From Gnetum montanum (taxonomy: Eukaryota; Streptophyta; Gnetopsida; Gnetales; Gnetaceae): 64,000 nt of DNA. The stretch spans positions 946,205 to 1,010,204 of the forward strand of contig MNCI01005798.1 in NCBI GenBank assembly GCA_015680685.1, read 5' to 3'. The translations under genes and the position numbers were made by a program. Shown here piece by piece: positions 22,250 to 33,085 of this stretch (its first letter is position 1; every line of letters starts with the position of its first letter). The notes below the pieces were generated by a model. That model was not told the DNA's origin, made no database searches, and saw nothing but the letters and a program-made list of their open reading frames with translations.

Positions 22250-23130
22250 TTCTTTTGAGATAGGACTTAAATCTGAAGAAAGCTAGAAATGAGTAGCAAA
22301 AGGGATACTTACATGTTTAACATCCATTATATTAAAACACATGAGGATTTTTAGAATATATTTTTCTTGTGAAAACCATAGCTTACCATTTATATTATCT
22401 CTGTGTATCTCTATGCCTAAGATTTGATTTGCTACTCCTAGATCTTTCATATCAAATGTCCTAGATAGCTAAGCATTTAACTATTTGATTTCGAACATAC
22501 TTTGGCTTGCAATAAGCATGTCATCAACATATAACACCAAAACTACAAATGTGCCATTGGTGCTAAATTTAAAATACACACAATGGTCATATTCACTTTT
22601 TTTTTGGAAATTATGGCTTAACATGATAGAATCAAACCTTCTATACAATTTCCTAGATGATTGTTGTAGGCCATACAATGACTTCTTGAGTTTGCAAACT
22701 AAATCTTTGTTGCCTATCGTACAAAACTATCTAGTTATTTCATATATATGTCATCATCTAAGTAATTGTGTAGGAATGTTATTTTACATCTAATTATTCT
22801 AAAATCATATCAAATAAAACAAATAGAGTCAACAAAATCTAAGCAAAAGCTAATTTTACAATTGGTGAAAAAATTTCTGTGAAATTCATACCTTCCTTTT
22901 GTGAATAACTTTTTGCTACTAGTCTGGCTTTGTACTTGTCAATTTTATCATTAGTTATTTTCTTTAATTTGTATACCCATTTACAGCCAATAGCTTTTCT
23001 ACCCTTTGGAAGCTCCACCAAAACCCATGTTTCATTTTTCTCCAAAGAATTGATCTCCTCTTGCATTGCTTCCTTCCATTTAGAACTAGAAGCATCTTCT
23101 ATAGCTTCTTGATATGTGTATGTGTCTCTT
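22250..23130 (-). pseudogene. Reverse transcriptase of element B
   Basis: Starts with MQEEI.SL.KNETWVLVELP and KAIGCKWVYKLK (22839-23066), then LVAKSYSQKEGMNF. The active site LVLYVDDMLIA is intact in the 22481-22678 segment. Between these parts about 160 bases are frame-shifted and hold stops. The YVDD motif and the leading W-x-LV block are diagnostic of Ty1/copia. Confidence 0.92.
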
Positions 23131-24200
23131 CCATTTGAAAATAATGCAAGTATAATATAATAATCAAATTTCTTAGGAGGAACACTTACTTGTGTAGATC
23201 TTCCTAAAGGTTGTTCGAGTATATTTTTTTCTTTTTCTTCATCTAAAAAACATTCTTCAAGTAAGTGAAGCTCTTTCTTATGTCTATTTGATGATGACTA
23301 AGTCTCCAACTCAACTAGCTAATCATTAGGTATATTTATTTGTTCATGTTCAACTTTATTTCATGCTTAATACTATTAGAGGATTCATGAAAAACTATAT
23401 CTCTATTGTAGATGATTTTATAGTTCGTAGGATCCCATAATCTATATCCCTTAACATCATCTTCATACCCAACAAAGACATACTTTCTAGATTTTGGATC
23501 TAATTTTGAAGATTGATGTTTTGGACCCAGAGCATATGTAGTACAACCAAAAACTACAAGAAAAGAATAATCAGAAGAATGACCTATCCATACATCTTCT
23601 AAAGTTTTACAATTTAGTGGAGTTGCTGGTGATTTATTAACTAAGAAACATATTTTTGAAATAGCCTCTACCCAAAATTTCTAATCCAAATTGGCTTTGC
23701 TCATCATTCTTCTTGCCCTTACAAGAAGAGTTCTATTCATGTTCTCTGCAACTCCATTTTACTCAGGAGTATAGGCCACTATCTTATGTCTTTTAATTTC
23801 AACTTTCCTACAATAATTTTCAAACTTTGTAGAGTTGAAGTCTCCTCCATTATCTATTCTCAAACATTTAATTGATTTACCTATGCTCTTTTCAACCCAA
23901 GCTTTAAATTTCTTAAAAACACCAAAAGCATCAAATTTATTTTATAATAGATAGACCCAACTTTCCTACAAAAATCATCAATAAAGTTAAAAATATATAA
24001 ATTGCCTCCAAATGATGGCTTAGATGATAGACCCCATACATTTGAATGTATATAATTAAGAATATCTTTGCTTTCATGCTTTCCTACCTTAAATTTATTT
24101 CTTGATTGCTTTCCAAAAATATAATGTTCACAAAATTCTAAATTCAAAGATTTTAGTTTTGGGATCAAATTTCACTTTATCAAAATCTATAAACATGTCT
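23131..24200 (-). pseudogene. Integrase of element B
   Basis: The core begins with NYIHSNVWGL and FIDDF (23881-24168) and continues, after shifts, through YTPE.NGVAENMNRTL and ARRMM (about 23690-23760) to the C-terminal block GYEDDVKGYRLWDP (about 23420-23480). The N-terminal zinc half (LWHxRxGH type) is poorly preserved near 24200. A low-complexity linker to RT follows. Confidence 0.88.
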
Positions 24201-24291
24201 CACTCATGTGACCCAAACATTGATGCCATAGATAAGAAGAGTCTAGATTCTCAACATAATCTGAATTAGCAATGTTTCTTTCTATAGTGCC

Positions 24292-24794
24292 CTATAACTT
24301 GTAAATATTATTATCACATTTATTAACTTTCATCACTACAAAGGCCCCTTTGATAATTTTCAAAATGTTCTTATCACCCTTAAAATCATAACCTTTGGAA
24401 TCTAATGCTCCTAAAGAAATTAAATTCTTTTTTAGATCAGGTACATGTTTTACATCTTCTAGCATTTGAACAACCCCATCAAACATTTTAATTCTAATAT
24501 TCCCTTTTTCACAATTTTACAAGAATAATGATCACCAAGATAAATAACTCTACCATCATATGATTCATAATTTTTAAACCAATCTCTATGTGGACACATG
24601 TGGTTAGAAGCACTAGAATCTAATAACCAATCATCATGATACTGAATACCAACAAAGGTAGCAAGAACTTCATCAACAATCATACTTGATACCCGAATTA
24701 CCATATTTGCTTCTTTCGATTTTTCATTGGATCCCTTGTTTTGATTTTTTTTGTTTCTTGCAATAATCCTTTTTAAGGTTTTCAATTTTACCAC
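24292..24794 (-). pseudogene. Protease and pre-integrase region of element B
   Basis: The frame 24459-24794 contains WLLDSSASNHMC, the copia protease active site with the usual D-S-G changed to D-S-S. The next frame (24292-24486) has VKHVPDLKKNLISLGALDSKGY, the conserved stretch ahead of integrase. A single frameshift near 24480 separates them. Confidence 0.88.
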
Positions 24795-25094
24795 AATACC
24801 AACATCTTACTTTACTTTTCTTACCTCTTGATTTTGATCTTGCTTTGCATGATTCAATTCTTTCCATCATTTTTCCCCTTGCCACCAAAGCATTAGAAGC
24901 TTGCTTAGAAATTGAAGTAGATGCTCTCCAAATTTCTTCCTATAACAAAGGTGCAATAACTCCTTTCAGGGATATATCATCCCTTCCATGCATTAATGTT
25001 GTGACAAGAACACTATAGGATGGTGATAATGATTTAAGTAAGTAACTTGCTTAATACTCATAATCTATATTAATAGCCAAATCTAACAACTTCT
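24795..25094 (-). pseudogene. C-terminal gag of element B, after the C insertion
   Basis: Reads KKLLDLAINIDYE, LLKSLSPSYSVLVTTL and ISLKGVIAPLL, then a basic stretch and a damaged zinc knuckle: CWYC is kept, the His is lost and the final Cys is kept. It joins the N-terminal part at 28096 exactly across element C once one CTTCT copy is removed. Confidence 0.85.
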
Positions 25095-28090
25095 TGTTGG
25101 AGACCGTTTGAGGCCACTAACTTTGGAGGGGCCTTTGGGTCTTGTGAGCTTTGTAAGTCATGGGATCAAAGGTGTTCTTCAAGTAGGGTTTAGGTGCTTG
25201 TTGGTCTCTAGCAACACTAAGGCCTAGATACCTCCAAACAAACGTAGTAGTTATGAAATGTACTAGATGTGAGTATGTGTTTTTTGTTGTGAATGTTGAG
25301 ATGGTTGGGTTGTGTATTAAACTGTAATAGACTATCATAAAAGAGATTCAACTAACTTTGTCAAATACTATGAGTTGTTGAAGATTCCTAGTTTATTCGA
25401 TCACTTAGTCTATACAATCCCTATAGTATGCTACTTGTAAAAAATAAAATGTTTCCAAAACATTTGAGCACAATTTTGCCAATCTATGCCTAATTTCCCT
25501 CAAAGAGAAAATCCCACAAGAAAACTAGAAATAGAGCAAGATATAATAGACTTAAAAAGAGAAAGAAAAGAAAGCATATTTGCATGAAATTTGAAATATT
25601 TAAGCAAGATAAATTGACATGAGGAAACACTTTACATTAAAGCAATTCCAATTCAATCTAACTACAAATTGACCAAACCCTATAAATGTAACAAGCAATT
25701 TCCTAAAGAAAATTTTATTATACTAGCAAAAATTGTATGTAAATGACAAAGTATGAGTCCCTATTTTGGCTAGTTAATAGTTGTCAAAGATTGCATTAAA
25801 CAAAGATTTCAAAAAATTTAACAATTTCAAGATTAAAATACCAAGGCAATACACTTTAAGGTAATGAAGCTATTATAGTCATCTCAAAATACCAAAGACT
25901 TTTCTAGATTCTCCATGCTCAAAATAGGAAATTTTGTTAAGACATTACTATTAGATTGCTCTTAAGGATTTTCAATAATATAAGCTCTTTTATGGAAAAC
26001 TTAATAGGAGCCTAATATTGTGCAAAAACAAAGCTATAATGACAACCTAGGAAAAATTTCAAAATTAAATGCTAAGTACAATACTATATAAACCATTAGC
26101 TAAGTAACTAAAGCAAAATGGGAAGAAATGAACTCATAGGATTAAAACAATGCAGTTAAATTGATGGCTTTAGCAAGCCATCATACAAGAATTCTTCCAA
26201 AATATTTTCCCCAAATCTTCCTCCCCTTAAATTCTACCTTTGAAGGTTTTTTTTATAGTAACCTTAAGGTAGTTACAATAATCATGAGGAGTTAAGGGTT
26301 TTACAAATATCTTAGGAATATAAATTTATAACCACCTTGGGAGTTATAACATCCATGGGGATTATGAGAAATTTGAGATATGGTTGCCAAGTGTTTCCTT
26401 GGTAAGAAATATCATAAAAGCTACCATAGGAAGTTACAAAAATTGTAGAAATACATGCCACAATTGGAAAGTGTCCTTTCAAGTAAAAATATTTAGGAAA
26501 TTTATTTAGGTATTTATACAACCTTCATGTGAAAATTTAATTTGAACAAATAAAGCTTTATAGACTCATCCCTTTAAATTGTAACCTTGCCACATGTGCA
26601 TGTATTACCTTTCCAAACTTATGTTATCTCTTATGGCCACCATAATATATGTAATGTTTTTCATAATGCTTCACTATAGCTTTAACTTAAAATATGAAAC
26701 ATGATTTTTCTAGTGTAGTTTGGGCACAAGGGTTTGTTGTTGCTATATTATTGTTTCCTTGCTGCCCTCACCACCACATTTCCCATTGCCTTGCTACCTT
26801 CACCGTCGCATTGCCAATTGACTCGATGCCTTCACCACTACATTGCCTATTGGCATGTAATTGGTGTAGGAGTGGTGTCACCATGATGAACAAGTATGTG
26901 TTAGATTCATAGCCTCATCTAGCACCCTTGGCATGTTGTTGCATGTTCTAGTAATTACTGAATCAAAAATGTTTTGAGCTACACCTATTGACTTGTCTCT
27001 ATCTTGCAATAATCGGTGCTTCCAAGTCTATCACTATTGGAGGAAACTGCATTTGCATTCATCATGGTCTCTATAGTGATATTGCCTCCACCATTGCCAT
27101 CGATGTTGGAATTTGAACTACCAATTTTGATTAGTTGGTTATTTTTTAGGTTTTGTAATTGGCCCTCTCTAGCTAGATTGAATCGCCATTGAACATTAAA
27201 TCACCTTTCTATGTTTTTTGGCTTACCCTGGCCATACTACCAATGTTGTTACACATGAGGGTTATCTATTTTCCTCTAAAAATTGTAGTTGTCACTATTA
27301 AATTTCCATGTGTAGGTAAGTTAGAAATTTGTTGGTTTTGATGGTTGTGCAGGGAAAAGTCATGATGTAGTGTTACTAGTAAAAATTCATTGGTTTTTTT
27401 CCTTGGGTAGATGTCATTTCTTATGGAGAAAAAATTTGCTTGATGATTTAATGGTTGAGATGATGAGCTACGCTAATCATTTCTGCTCTTGTTGGAGCAA
27501 GGATTTTGATTGATAACGTTAACTTCCAATTTTTTTCTATTCTAGTACCTTTGGATATGATTTCGTAAATCAATTTTAGACCTTTACTATTCACTGGTCT
27601 CAATTATATTTTTCACTTTCCAGAGCATAAATCCAACATTAGTCATAGAGGATTTCCCTTGGTAATTTTGTAGTGCATTTCTCAACTGTAAACTTGTCAA
27701 ATTTCTAATATATTAGGCATGAGTTTTTGTCAAAATGCTTATTCTAAGGTGACTGTTTCCACCAGAATCTTTAAACATAAGGACCTATAACAGGCTTATG
27801 CTAAATTTAACTTCAAGCACAAAGAAATTTTGATTGCCTATGTATCCACTTTAACTCAACAATTCAAAAATACTAAGAACTAAGAAATAATTCACCTCAT
27901 ACTCCCAATTACAACTCCATATGAATATAAAAACCAAAAGAGCATCACTAAATAAATCATTTTCCCAAAACTTAGATAGGCAATGTTACTTATGGTGTTC
28001 AAATGCATATCTTTTTATTCTTATATATCATTTTGCCATATCAATTGATTTCATATTTCTTGCTCCATAAAAGGCCAAAATGTGCCAACA
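25095..28090 (-). mobile_element. Element C: LTR-like element without coding domains
   Basis: 2,996 bases with CTTCT on both sides (25090-25094, 28091-28095) and terminal TGTTGG/CCAACA. On the - strand it starts TGTTGGCACATTTTGGCC, the same as element C' at 30444, and its last 1.2 kb is colinear with the last part of C'. A TATA box lies near 26248-26259 (-). No gag, pol, internal primer site or second LTR was found, so it is either a solo LTR of unusual length or a non-autonomous element. Its first 1.2-1.5 kb on the - strand has no counterpart in C'. Confidence 0.85.
26759..26853. repeat. Three tandem units of about 32 bases in element C
   Basis: 'ttcaccac..cattgcc.attg' recurs three times (gctgccctcaccaccacatt / gctaccttcaccgtcgcatt / atgccttcaccactacattg). 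It lies in the part of C that C' lacks. Confidence 0.75.
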
Positions 28091-28095
28091 CTTCT

Positions 28096-28490
28096 TTACA
28101 TAAGAATTGAAAGTATTTAAATGTTCACGGATACTTAAACCTTCTTTCATTTGTAATGACCAAAATTTGGACTTAAGTTGGATGTGGTTTGAAGAGCACT
28201 TTGTCATATACAAATATTCCATCTTTATTCATAAGTGTATTGTAGAAGTTGATCCACCAGTACCTTACTTAATTTTCCAAGCACAAATGCATGGTAGTGA
28301 GAGTCTTCAAATCAATTTCCTTCTAAGTTTCATGATCCATAGTACTAGGCCTTTTTCTCTTATCATCAAGAGCCTTGTGCAACCATTGATGCACTAGTAA
28401 ATCCCACACCTTCATTTTCCATAAATCAAAGTTTCCTCTACCATCAAATTTTTCAATGTCAAACTTTGCAGTTCTTGTTAAGCTAACCAT
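28096..28490 (-). pseudogene. N-terminal gag of element B
   Basis: From ATG at 28490 the frame reads MVSLTRTAKFD, FDGRGNFDLWKMK, then after one stop SLQMKEGLSIREHLNTFNSYVKK. This is the retrotransposon gag (UBN2-type) start of copia elements. Immediately after VKK the frame runs into element C. The start lies 36 bases after the LTR edge, as usual for copia. Confidence 0.85.
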
Positions 28491-28507
28491 TTGTGGTAGT
28501 TTCTAAC

Positions 28508-28525
28508 CTTAGCTTCGATACCAAT
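28508..28525 (-). promoter_or_regulatory. tRNA-Met primer-binding site of element B
   Basis: On the - strand ATTGGTATCGAAGC directly follows the LTR. The plant initiator tRNA-Met site is TGGTATCAGAGC; TGGTATC and AGC are kept. Confidence 0.8.
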
Positions 28526-29012
28526 TGTTGTGGAAAATAATAGAAAAATAGGATTTTTGAACTATAAAAATAAAGAAAAAATAAAATACATAATATTTAA
28601 TGGTAAAATCCTTCAATGTGAAGGGAAGCATCCATGGGGCAATGCAGAAGAATTTTATTTAGCATGACTAGGTGAGTACAAGATTTATCTCTCTAAAATT
28701 TCTTGTATCACAAGCTCACACTATGTTTGTATTTATAGTAGTCTCTCTTGATTTTTTGGTGCTTAACTTTAGTAATGTCAAAATTACAAGTAAAAGAGAA
28801 TCCAAGTTTCATTTGGTGCTTACCTTTAGAAATGCCTAGATTACAAGTAGAAAAGAGTACAAGTAACATTGAGGTAAATAGTAACTTAATTTTATTTTTA
28901 CAATTTCCAAAATTAAAAAAATAATAAGGGAAACATAAATTCCTAAAAAATAAAAATTCAAATATTAGAGAGAGAAGGAAAAAACATAAGATAACTTGTT
29001 GTTAACTCAACA
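28526..29012 (-). repeat. 5' LTR of element B
   Basis: 487 bases, ends TGTTG/CAACA, followed by AGAAT at 29013-29017. 'gtatttatag' (28729-28738) read on the - strand gives a TATA box, CTATAAATAC. Confidence 0.92.
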
Positions 29013-29370
29013 AGAATAAGTTATGATCAAATTCCTATTAGTCACTAAAATCCTTAAGGATTTTTAAAACATAAAAAAGTAAACATCTATTAAATTAGGG
29101 ATAATGACTAGATCTTCAATTCTAAATGAAATTAATAAATATCCAAAATTAGGTAGCTTCACTTTCTTTAGATCACAAGGTAACATCAATATTGAATTTC
29201 ATTGTTCTATCCTAGACAATGTTTGTACCATTAAATGTCTTGAAGTAGATGAAGATACAATTGAATTATGTCATTATTTTTTATACTTCATGTTATTAAC
29301 ACATACACAACATATTATATATTCTAGGATGCAAAAGTACTTTAAAATAACTACAAAAATGTAGAAGAAT
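29013..29370 (+). pseudogene. LINE endonuclease fragment, right part
   Basis: Continues ISYDQIPIS from the left fragment. After a frameshift the ORF at 29104-29364 reads NKYPKLGSFTFFRSQGN, IEFHCSILDN and KCLEVDED, fitting the end of the LINE endonuclease (GxFTF...GNSxxDY...). The expected SDH block is lost. Confidence 0.5.
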
Positions 29371-30038
29371 TTTTACAATAAAATTCAAAAGATTTGAAAT
29401 CTGATGAGTTGTCCAATGATATTTTGTAAGTCAATTATAAGCCTTAGATTTGGAATGTGTTAGGTACCCTATGTTTATGATCTTTGTTAATGTAGTTAAT
29501 GTTTCTATCTCCTATGTTTGCATCATGGTCTTCTAGTTTACACTTGTATGTTTGGTGCATGTTTTGGGCTTCTCAAAAATTTCTAGTTTTGTTCGGAAAC
29601 CCTTGAAAGGTTCTAACATGTTCCCTGAAATCAAAGTTTTCATCTAGAAAAATGCAAACAAATTGTCAAGGGTAAGGATGCGTAGACCTCCTTGCACCAA
29701 TGTGCCCCTTATGTTAGCACAAGGGCACTAATGCATCCTTCTTAATACCTTGGTTTGGCCACCTTTATCTTTTGGCCTTTTTTGGTATGTTTTTGAATGT
29801 CTAGGCTATGTTTTAAACCTCCATTGATGTTTGTGCATTAGCAAAACCCTATCATTGTGTTGTAAAAACTATAAATACTTGAGATGAACTTCATAGGAAA
29901 CAAAATTGATTCCAAGCATTTTCCTTTAGCTTCTGTCATCTAGTTTCATATGAAGAGCTCTTTCTTCCTTAGGTAAGTGATTTATTTCTAATTTTATGTG
30001 TATTTTGAGTTGCTTTCATAAGTGCACTATTTGAAATC
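29371..30038 (+). other. LTR-like sequence with a TATA box
   Basis: No coding pattern. 'aaaaactATAAATActtgag' near 29861-29880 matches, in the opposite orientation, the TATA region at 16396-16420, so this looks like the promoter part of a related LTR on the + strand. Its boundaries are not resolved. Confidence 0.45.
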
Positions 30039-30789
30039 ATGGGTGCGAGGCTGGAATGAAATGAACACCAAGAGATCTACACACAGACACAGAAGACCCT
30101 ACCTTCGCTTTAGGGTGAGCTGGAACAGGCGAAGGTAGAGTACCTTGGGTGGTCCGCACGTGGATCAAACAAGGATTTCCCCAACGTATGCCAATATGCA
30201 ATATGCTGGGTTATGTGTAAACAATGTGATTAATGTAAACCTAAAGCATAAACTTGCGTTAACTTAAACAAAATGAATGAACCAGAATAAACAAAAACTA
30301 TGATAGATTTCGAGCAAAAACAAAGTAATTTTATTACCAGATGAGAATTACAATGCATCGGTCCAGACGCAGTCGTAGATTTGACACGAGGTAGATGAAG
30401 GGCCCCGGTGGATGCTGGAAGATGATGGTGTGTTGGTTTAAACTGTTGGCACATTTTGGCCATTTCATGGAACAGCAAGAGTAGATACTAGAAAAAGACA
30501 ACTTGTAAAACAATGTATGGTTGAAAATTTAAAAATAAACATGTGGCTTTAAGGTTATGGGTTGAAAAATTTTAAAAAAGAAGGGAAGACTCTAACTAAT
30601 GCAATTGATAAATCATCATCGGAAGAATACATTTGGACTTATGTGTCACTAGAATATGCCATGCTTTAGGAGGACAAGTTGTAGTCTTTCACACTTCCTC
30701 ACCTAGTATTATGCATTGGAAACATACTACAAATTGAACTCATGGAAAGGGTTCAAGTTTAGGAATTTGACGGACTGTATTATATCTGC

Positions 30790-31070
30790 ATATGCCATGT
30801 GCATGTTGTTGGGAGACCCATTTCAACCTTGGACTTTGCTTCACTAAGAATCCAAGAAAGTATGTCTTAACAAATTCTGAAGAGCAACATCCTCTTGCGG
30901 ATTTTGAGAATGCATCTTTCGTTGACATGGATGAAGATGCAGATAATTCTATCGAACAAGACACCCAAATCAGAGCTAGGAGGATTCATAGAATGCTACG
31001 TCAAATAACAATGGCAAATTTAAATGGTGATTATGAGTTGGAATCGGACAATGAAGATTTTCTCCTTTAA
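30790..31070 (+). pseudogene. Captured coding segment 1, unrecognised
   Basis: An open frame of about 92 codons, acidic in its second half (DFENASFVDMDEDADNS, RRIHRMLRQITMANLNGDYE, ESDNED). CpG pairs and balanced codon use set it apart from the retroelements. No domain is recognised. There is no good upstream acceptor or downstream donor, so its limits are uncertain. Confidence 0.4.
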
Positions 31071-31237
31071 GTTCATACGAGATTCATTCATCTTTGGTTA
31101 TGTGAAGGTTGATATATTTGACCTATTCCTGTTATCAAATGTCATCAACGGCATCATTATCCTCCTAGGATGTGAACTTAGAGTGGATACACCTTTCTTT
31201 TGTGTAGTCTTCAGTTTTTGCATGTTTAATTTTATCA

Positions 31238-31423
31238 GGCTATTTCATACACCAGCCATGAAAGTGCCGAGTCACCTAGAAAATTTGCACTACTGCGAAG
31301 AGTGGTTGTCGAAGAACCAAGACAGTGCAGATCAAAGGAACATCGTGCAGGCCTCCTGATTTCTGCTTTCACCGATGGAACAAGAACAATTTTGGTTTGC
31401 ATCAATAACCAAATAGAAGCATA
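31238..31423 (+). pseudogene. Captured exon-like segment 2
   Basis: A pyrimidine-rich tract ends in TTTTATCAG at 31229-31237. The frame that follows stays open for about 60 codons (SYTSHESAESPRKF, LLRRVVVEEP, LISAFTDGTRTIL) up to a stop near 31421. GTTTGC after TILV could be a weak donor. No family recognised. Confidence 0.35.
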
Positions 31424-31983
31424 AAATATAAAAAAATATTAGATTTGTAGCAGCCAAGAACGTTGTATATCTACGACCAAGAAAGTAAAACATACCAGCT
31501 GAAGCGGGAGGAGCCTGAAATGGTAACAAAAGTAGAGCGTGGTTCAAGGATCCCTAAGAGACCTCTAGCACACTGTATCTAGAGGTTCAGTAGCATGCGC
31601 ACGTGAGTCAGGGCCAGGGCCTTGCTCCACAATGCGTGGATGGAGGACGAGATCTACACTACAGCTAGGAGTGAAGACGAGGAGATAATCCTTTCTACAT
31701 TTTTGCTGAGAAATGGCAAGCCTCTGTGACATTTTAGGATTATAGTTCTAAAGAATACCGAAGCATTCTATATTTTTGGAACGGAAGCCATTACCCCATG
31801 CTTGGAAGTTCCAGATCGATACGTGGTGATGAAAGGTACAACGCTGTAGGGCCTTGTTTTGCGGTGGCAGTTGGTGGCAAGCAAGAAGCAAATTATGGGA
31901 TCATGTTCTGAATAACACCGCTGATTCCAAAGTTCTTTACCCTACCTTCCGATTTTCTTCGAATAAGGATGTCTTGTTTGCAG

Positions 31984-32150
31984 ATAATTTATTCCATCCA
32001 TTATCCTACGAAGGCACCATTGATTTGGATAAAATAGATGATCCTATTAAACGTGTAGGTCTAGAAGTTTAGATTCATGAGTTTGGGCAAGTGCCACAAC
32101 AACTTTTCCAGGATCCACATCCTATTTGTCTTCCTTCCAAACTGGATGCA
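31984..32150 (+). pseudogene. Captured BEACH-domain exon (FAN/NSMAF-like)
   Basis: Directly after an acceptor-like TGTCTTGTTTGCAG (31970-31983) the frame reads NLFHPLSYEGTIDLDKIDD, RVGLEV, stop, IHEFGQVPQQLF, DPHP. This is the closing part of the BEACH domain (NVFHPLTYEG..., FGQ.P.QLF..PHP), closest in wording to the FAN/NSMAF type. The stop (TAG, 32070-32072) stands where a Gln is expected. Known BEACH proteins act in membrane trafficking and carry WD40 repeats after this domain; none is seen here. The retained acceptor shows that genomic or unspliced sequence was captured. Confidence 0.6.
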
Positions 32151-32399
32151 GGAGATCTTCATGTTTCATTGATGCAAAGTAATCTAGGAGAATTGATATA
32201 CCGATTAATTGAAGCTTCATTCCAAACAAAAACCAGAAATACTAATGGAGATCTTGATTTGATTGAAAATTTGGGAATTGAAAGTTCTTGTAATAAAATT
32301 TTTGAAGGAGATCAAGATTTGGAAAGAACTATAAAGAGTGATGTGATAGAGCTTAATCATATAGAATATTTCACCAATAAATATTTAAACCTATGGTAA
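32151..32399 (+). pseudogene. Open frame following the BEACH segment
   Basis: The frame continues open to a stop at 32397-32399 (SKLDAGDLHVSLMQ, LIYRLIEASFQT, then acidic). It is not clearly part of a BEACH protein and may be intron read-through or another captured piece. Confidence 0.35.
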
Positions 32400-32506
32400 A
32401 TATAGGCACTAGATACTTGGCTTCATTTTAAATTTTTTTTGTAAATGTTGTAATTTCTTGACAATTGTAGCCTCTCAATTAAAATGGTGGTTATAACCAC
32501 TACAAA

Positions 32507-32665
32507 GGCCACTTGTCAACTACAACCTCTTTATCTCCACAATGGCCACTTGTCAACTAAATGGGACACGTGTCAACTGCAACTTGTTTCTCTCCATGGT
32601 GAACACTTGGCAACTGAATGAAGACACTTGACAACCACATGGGACACTTGTCAATCGTAGCCTTT
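32507..32665 (+). promoter_or_regulatory. Cluster of six CACTTGTCAAC-type motifs ahead of a TATA box
   Basis: Variants ACTTGTCAACT, ACTTGTCAACT, ACGTGTCAACT, ACTTGGCAACT, ACTTGACAACC and ACTTGTCAATC start near 32509, 32544, 32566, 32604, 32624 and 32646. One includes the G-box core CACGTG. The TATA box at 32728 follows about 70 bases later. Confidence 0.65.
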
Positions 32666-32727
32666 TTGTCTCTATGGTGGTTAAACCACCCAAGATATTT
32701 TGTAACTTCCCTACCTACCTTTGAACC

Positions 32728-32738
32728 CTATAAAAAGG
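32728..32738 (+). promoter_or_regulatory. TATA box of element C'
   Basis: CTATAAAAAGG in otherwise non-coding sequence. Element C has a TATA-like run at the matching place on its own strand (26248-26259). Confidence 0.6.
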
Positions 32739-32839
32739 CTTCAGGGGTCAAGGAGGAAGGATCAAATTGGGGTCTCATACATCACACTTTTGAGAAGACA
32801 TTGGGATCACACTTGGGCTCTCACTTGGAGACACACTTG

Positions 32840-33085
32840 NNNNNNNNNNNNNNNNNNNNNNNNNNNNNNNNNNNNNNNNNNNNNNNNNNNNNNNNNNNNN
32901 NNNNNNNNNNNNNNNNNNNNNNNNNNNNNNNNNNNNNNNNNNNNNNNNNNNNNNNNNNNNNNNNNNNNNNNNNNNNNNNNNNNNNNNNNNNNNNNNNNNN
33001 NNNNNNNNNNNNNNNNNNNNNNNNNNNNNNNNNNNNNNNNNNNNNNNNNNNNNNNNNNNNNNNNNNNNNNNNNNNNNNNNNNNNN
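32840..33085. other. Assembly gap of 246 N
   Basis: The run of N lies in the promoter-downstream part of element C'. The open frames that span it are artefacts of the N run. Confidence 0.99.

Larger units (their letters stand above)
21033..29012 (-). mobile_element. Element B: full-length Ty1/copia retrotransposon
   Basis: Two LTRs of 485 and 487 bases with ends TGTTG/CAACA (one G to A change in the left copy) lie inside AGAAT duplications. Read on the - strand the order is LTR, tRNA-Met-type primer site, gag, protease, integrase, RT, RNase H, purine tract, LTR. Integrase ahead of RT defines copia. The gag is interrupted by element C. Frames are broken, but long stretches remain open, so B is better preserved than element A. 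Confidence 0.93.

Noticed and set aside
22485-22793. + strand frame across the copia RT
   Set aside because: It is the complement of the RT segment containing YVDD on the - strand, which explains the whole stretch.
26694-26912. Cys/His-rich + strand frame in element C as a zinc protein
   Set aside because: The Cys and His residues come from the 32-base tandem repeat, and the spacing does not fit a known zinc motif.
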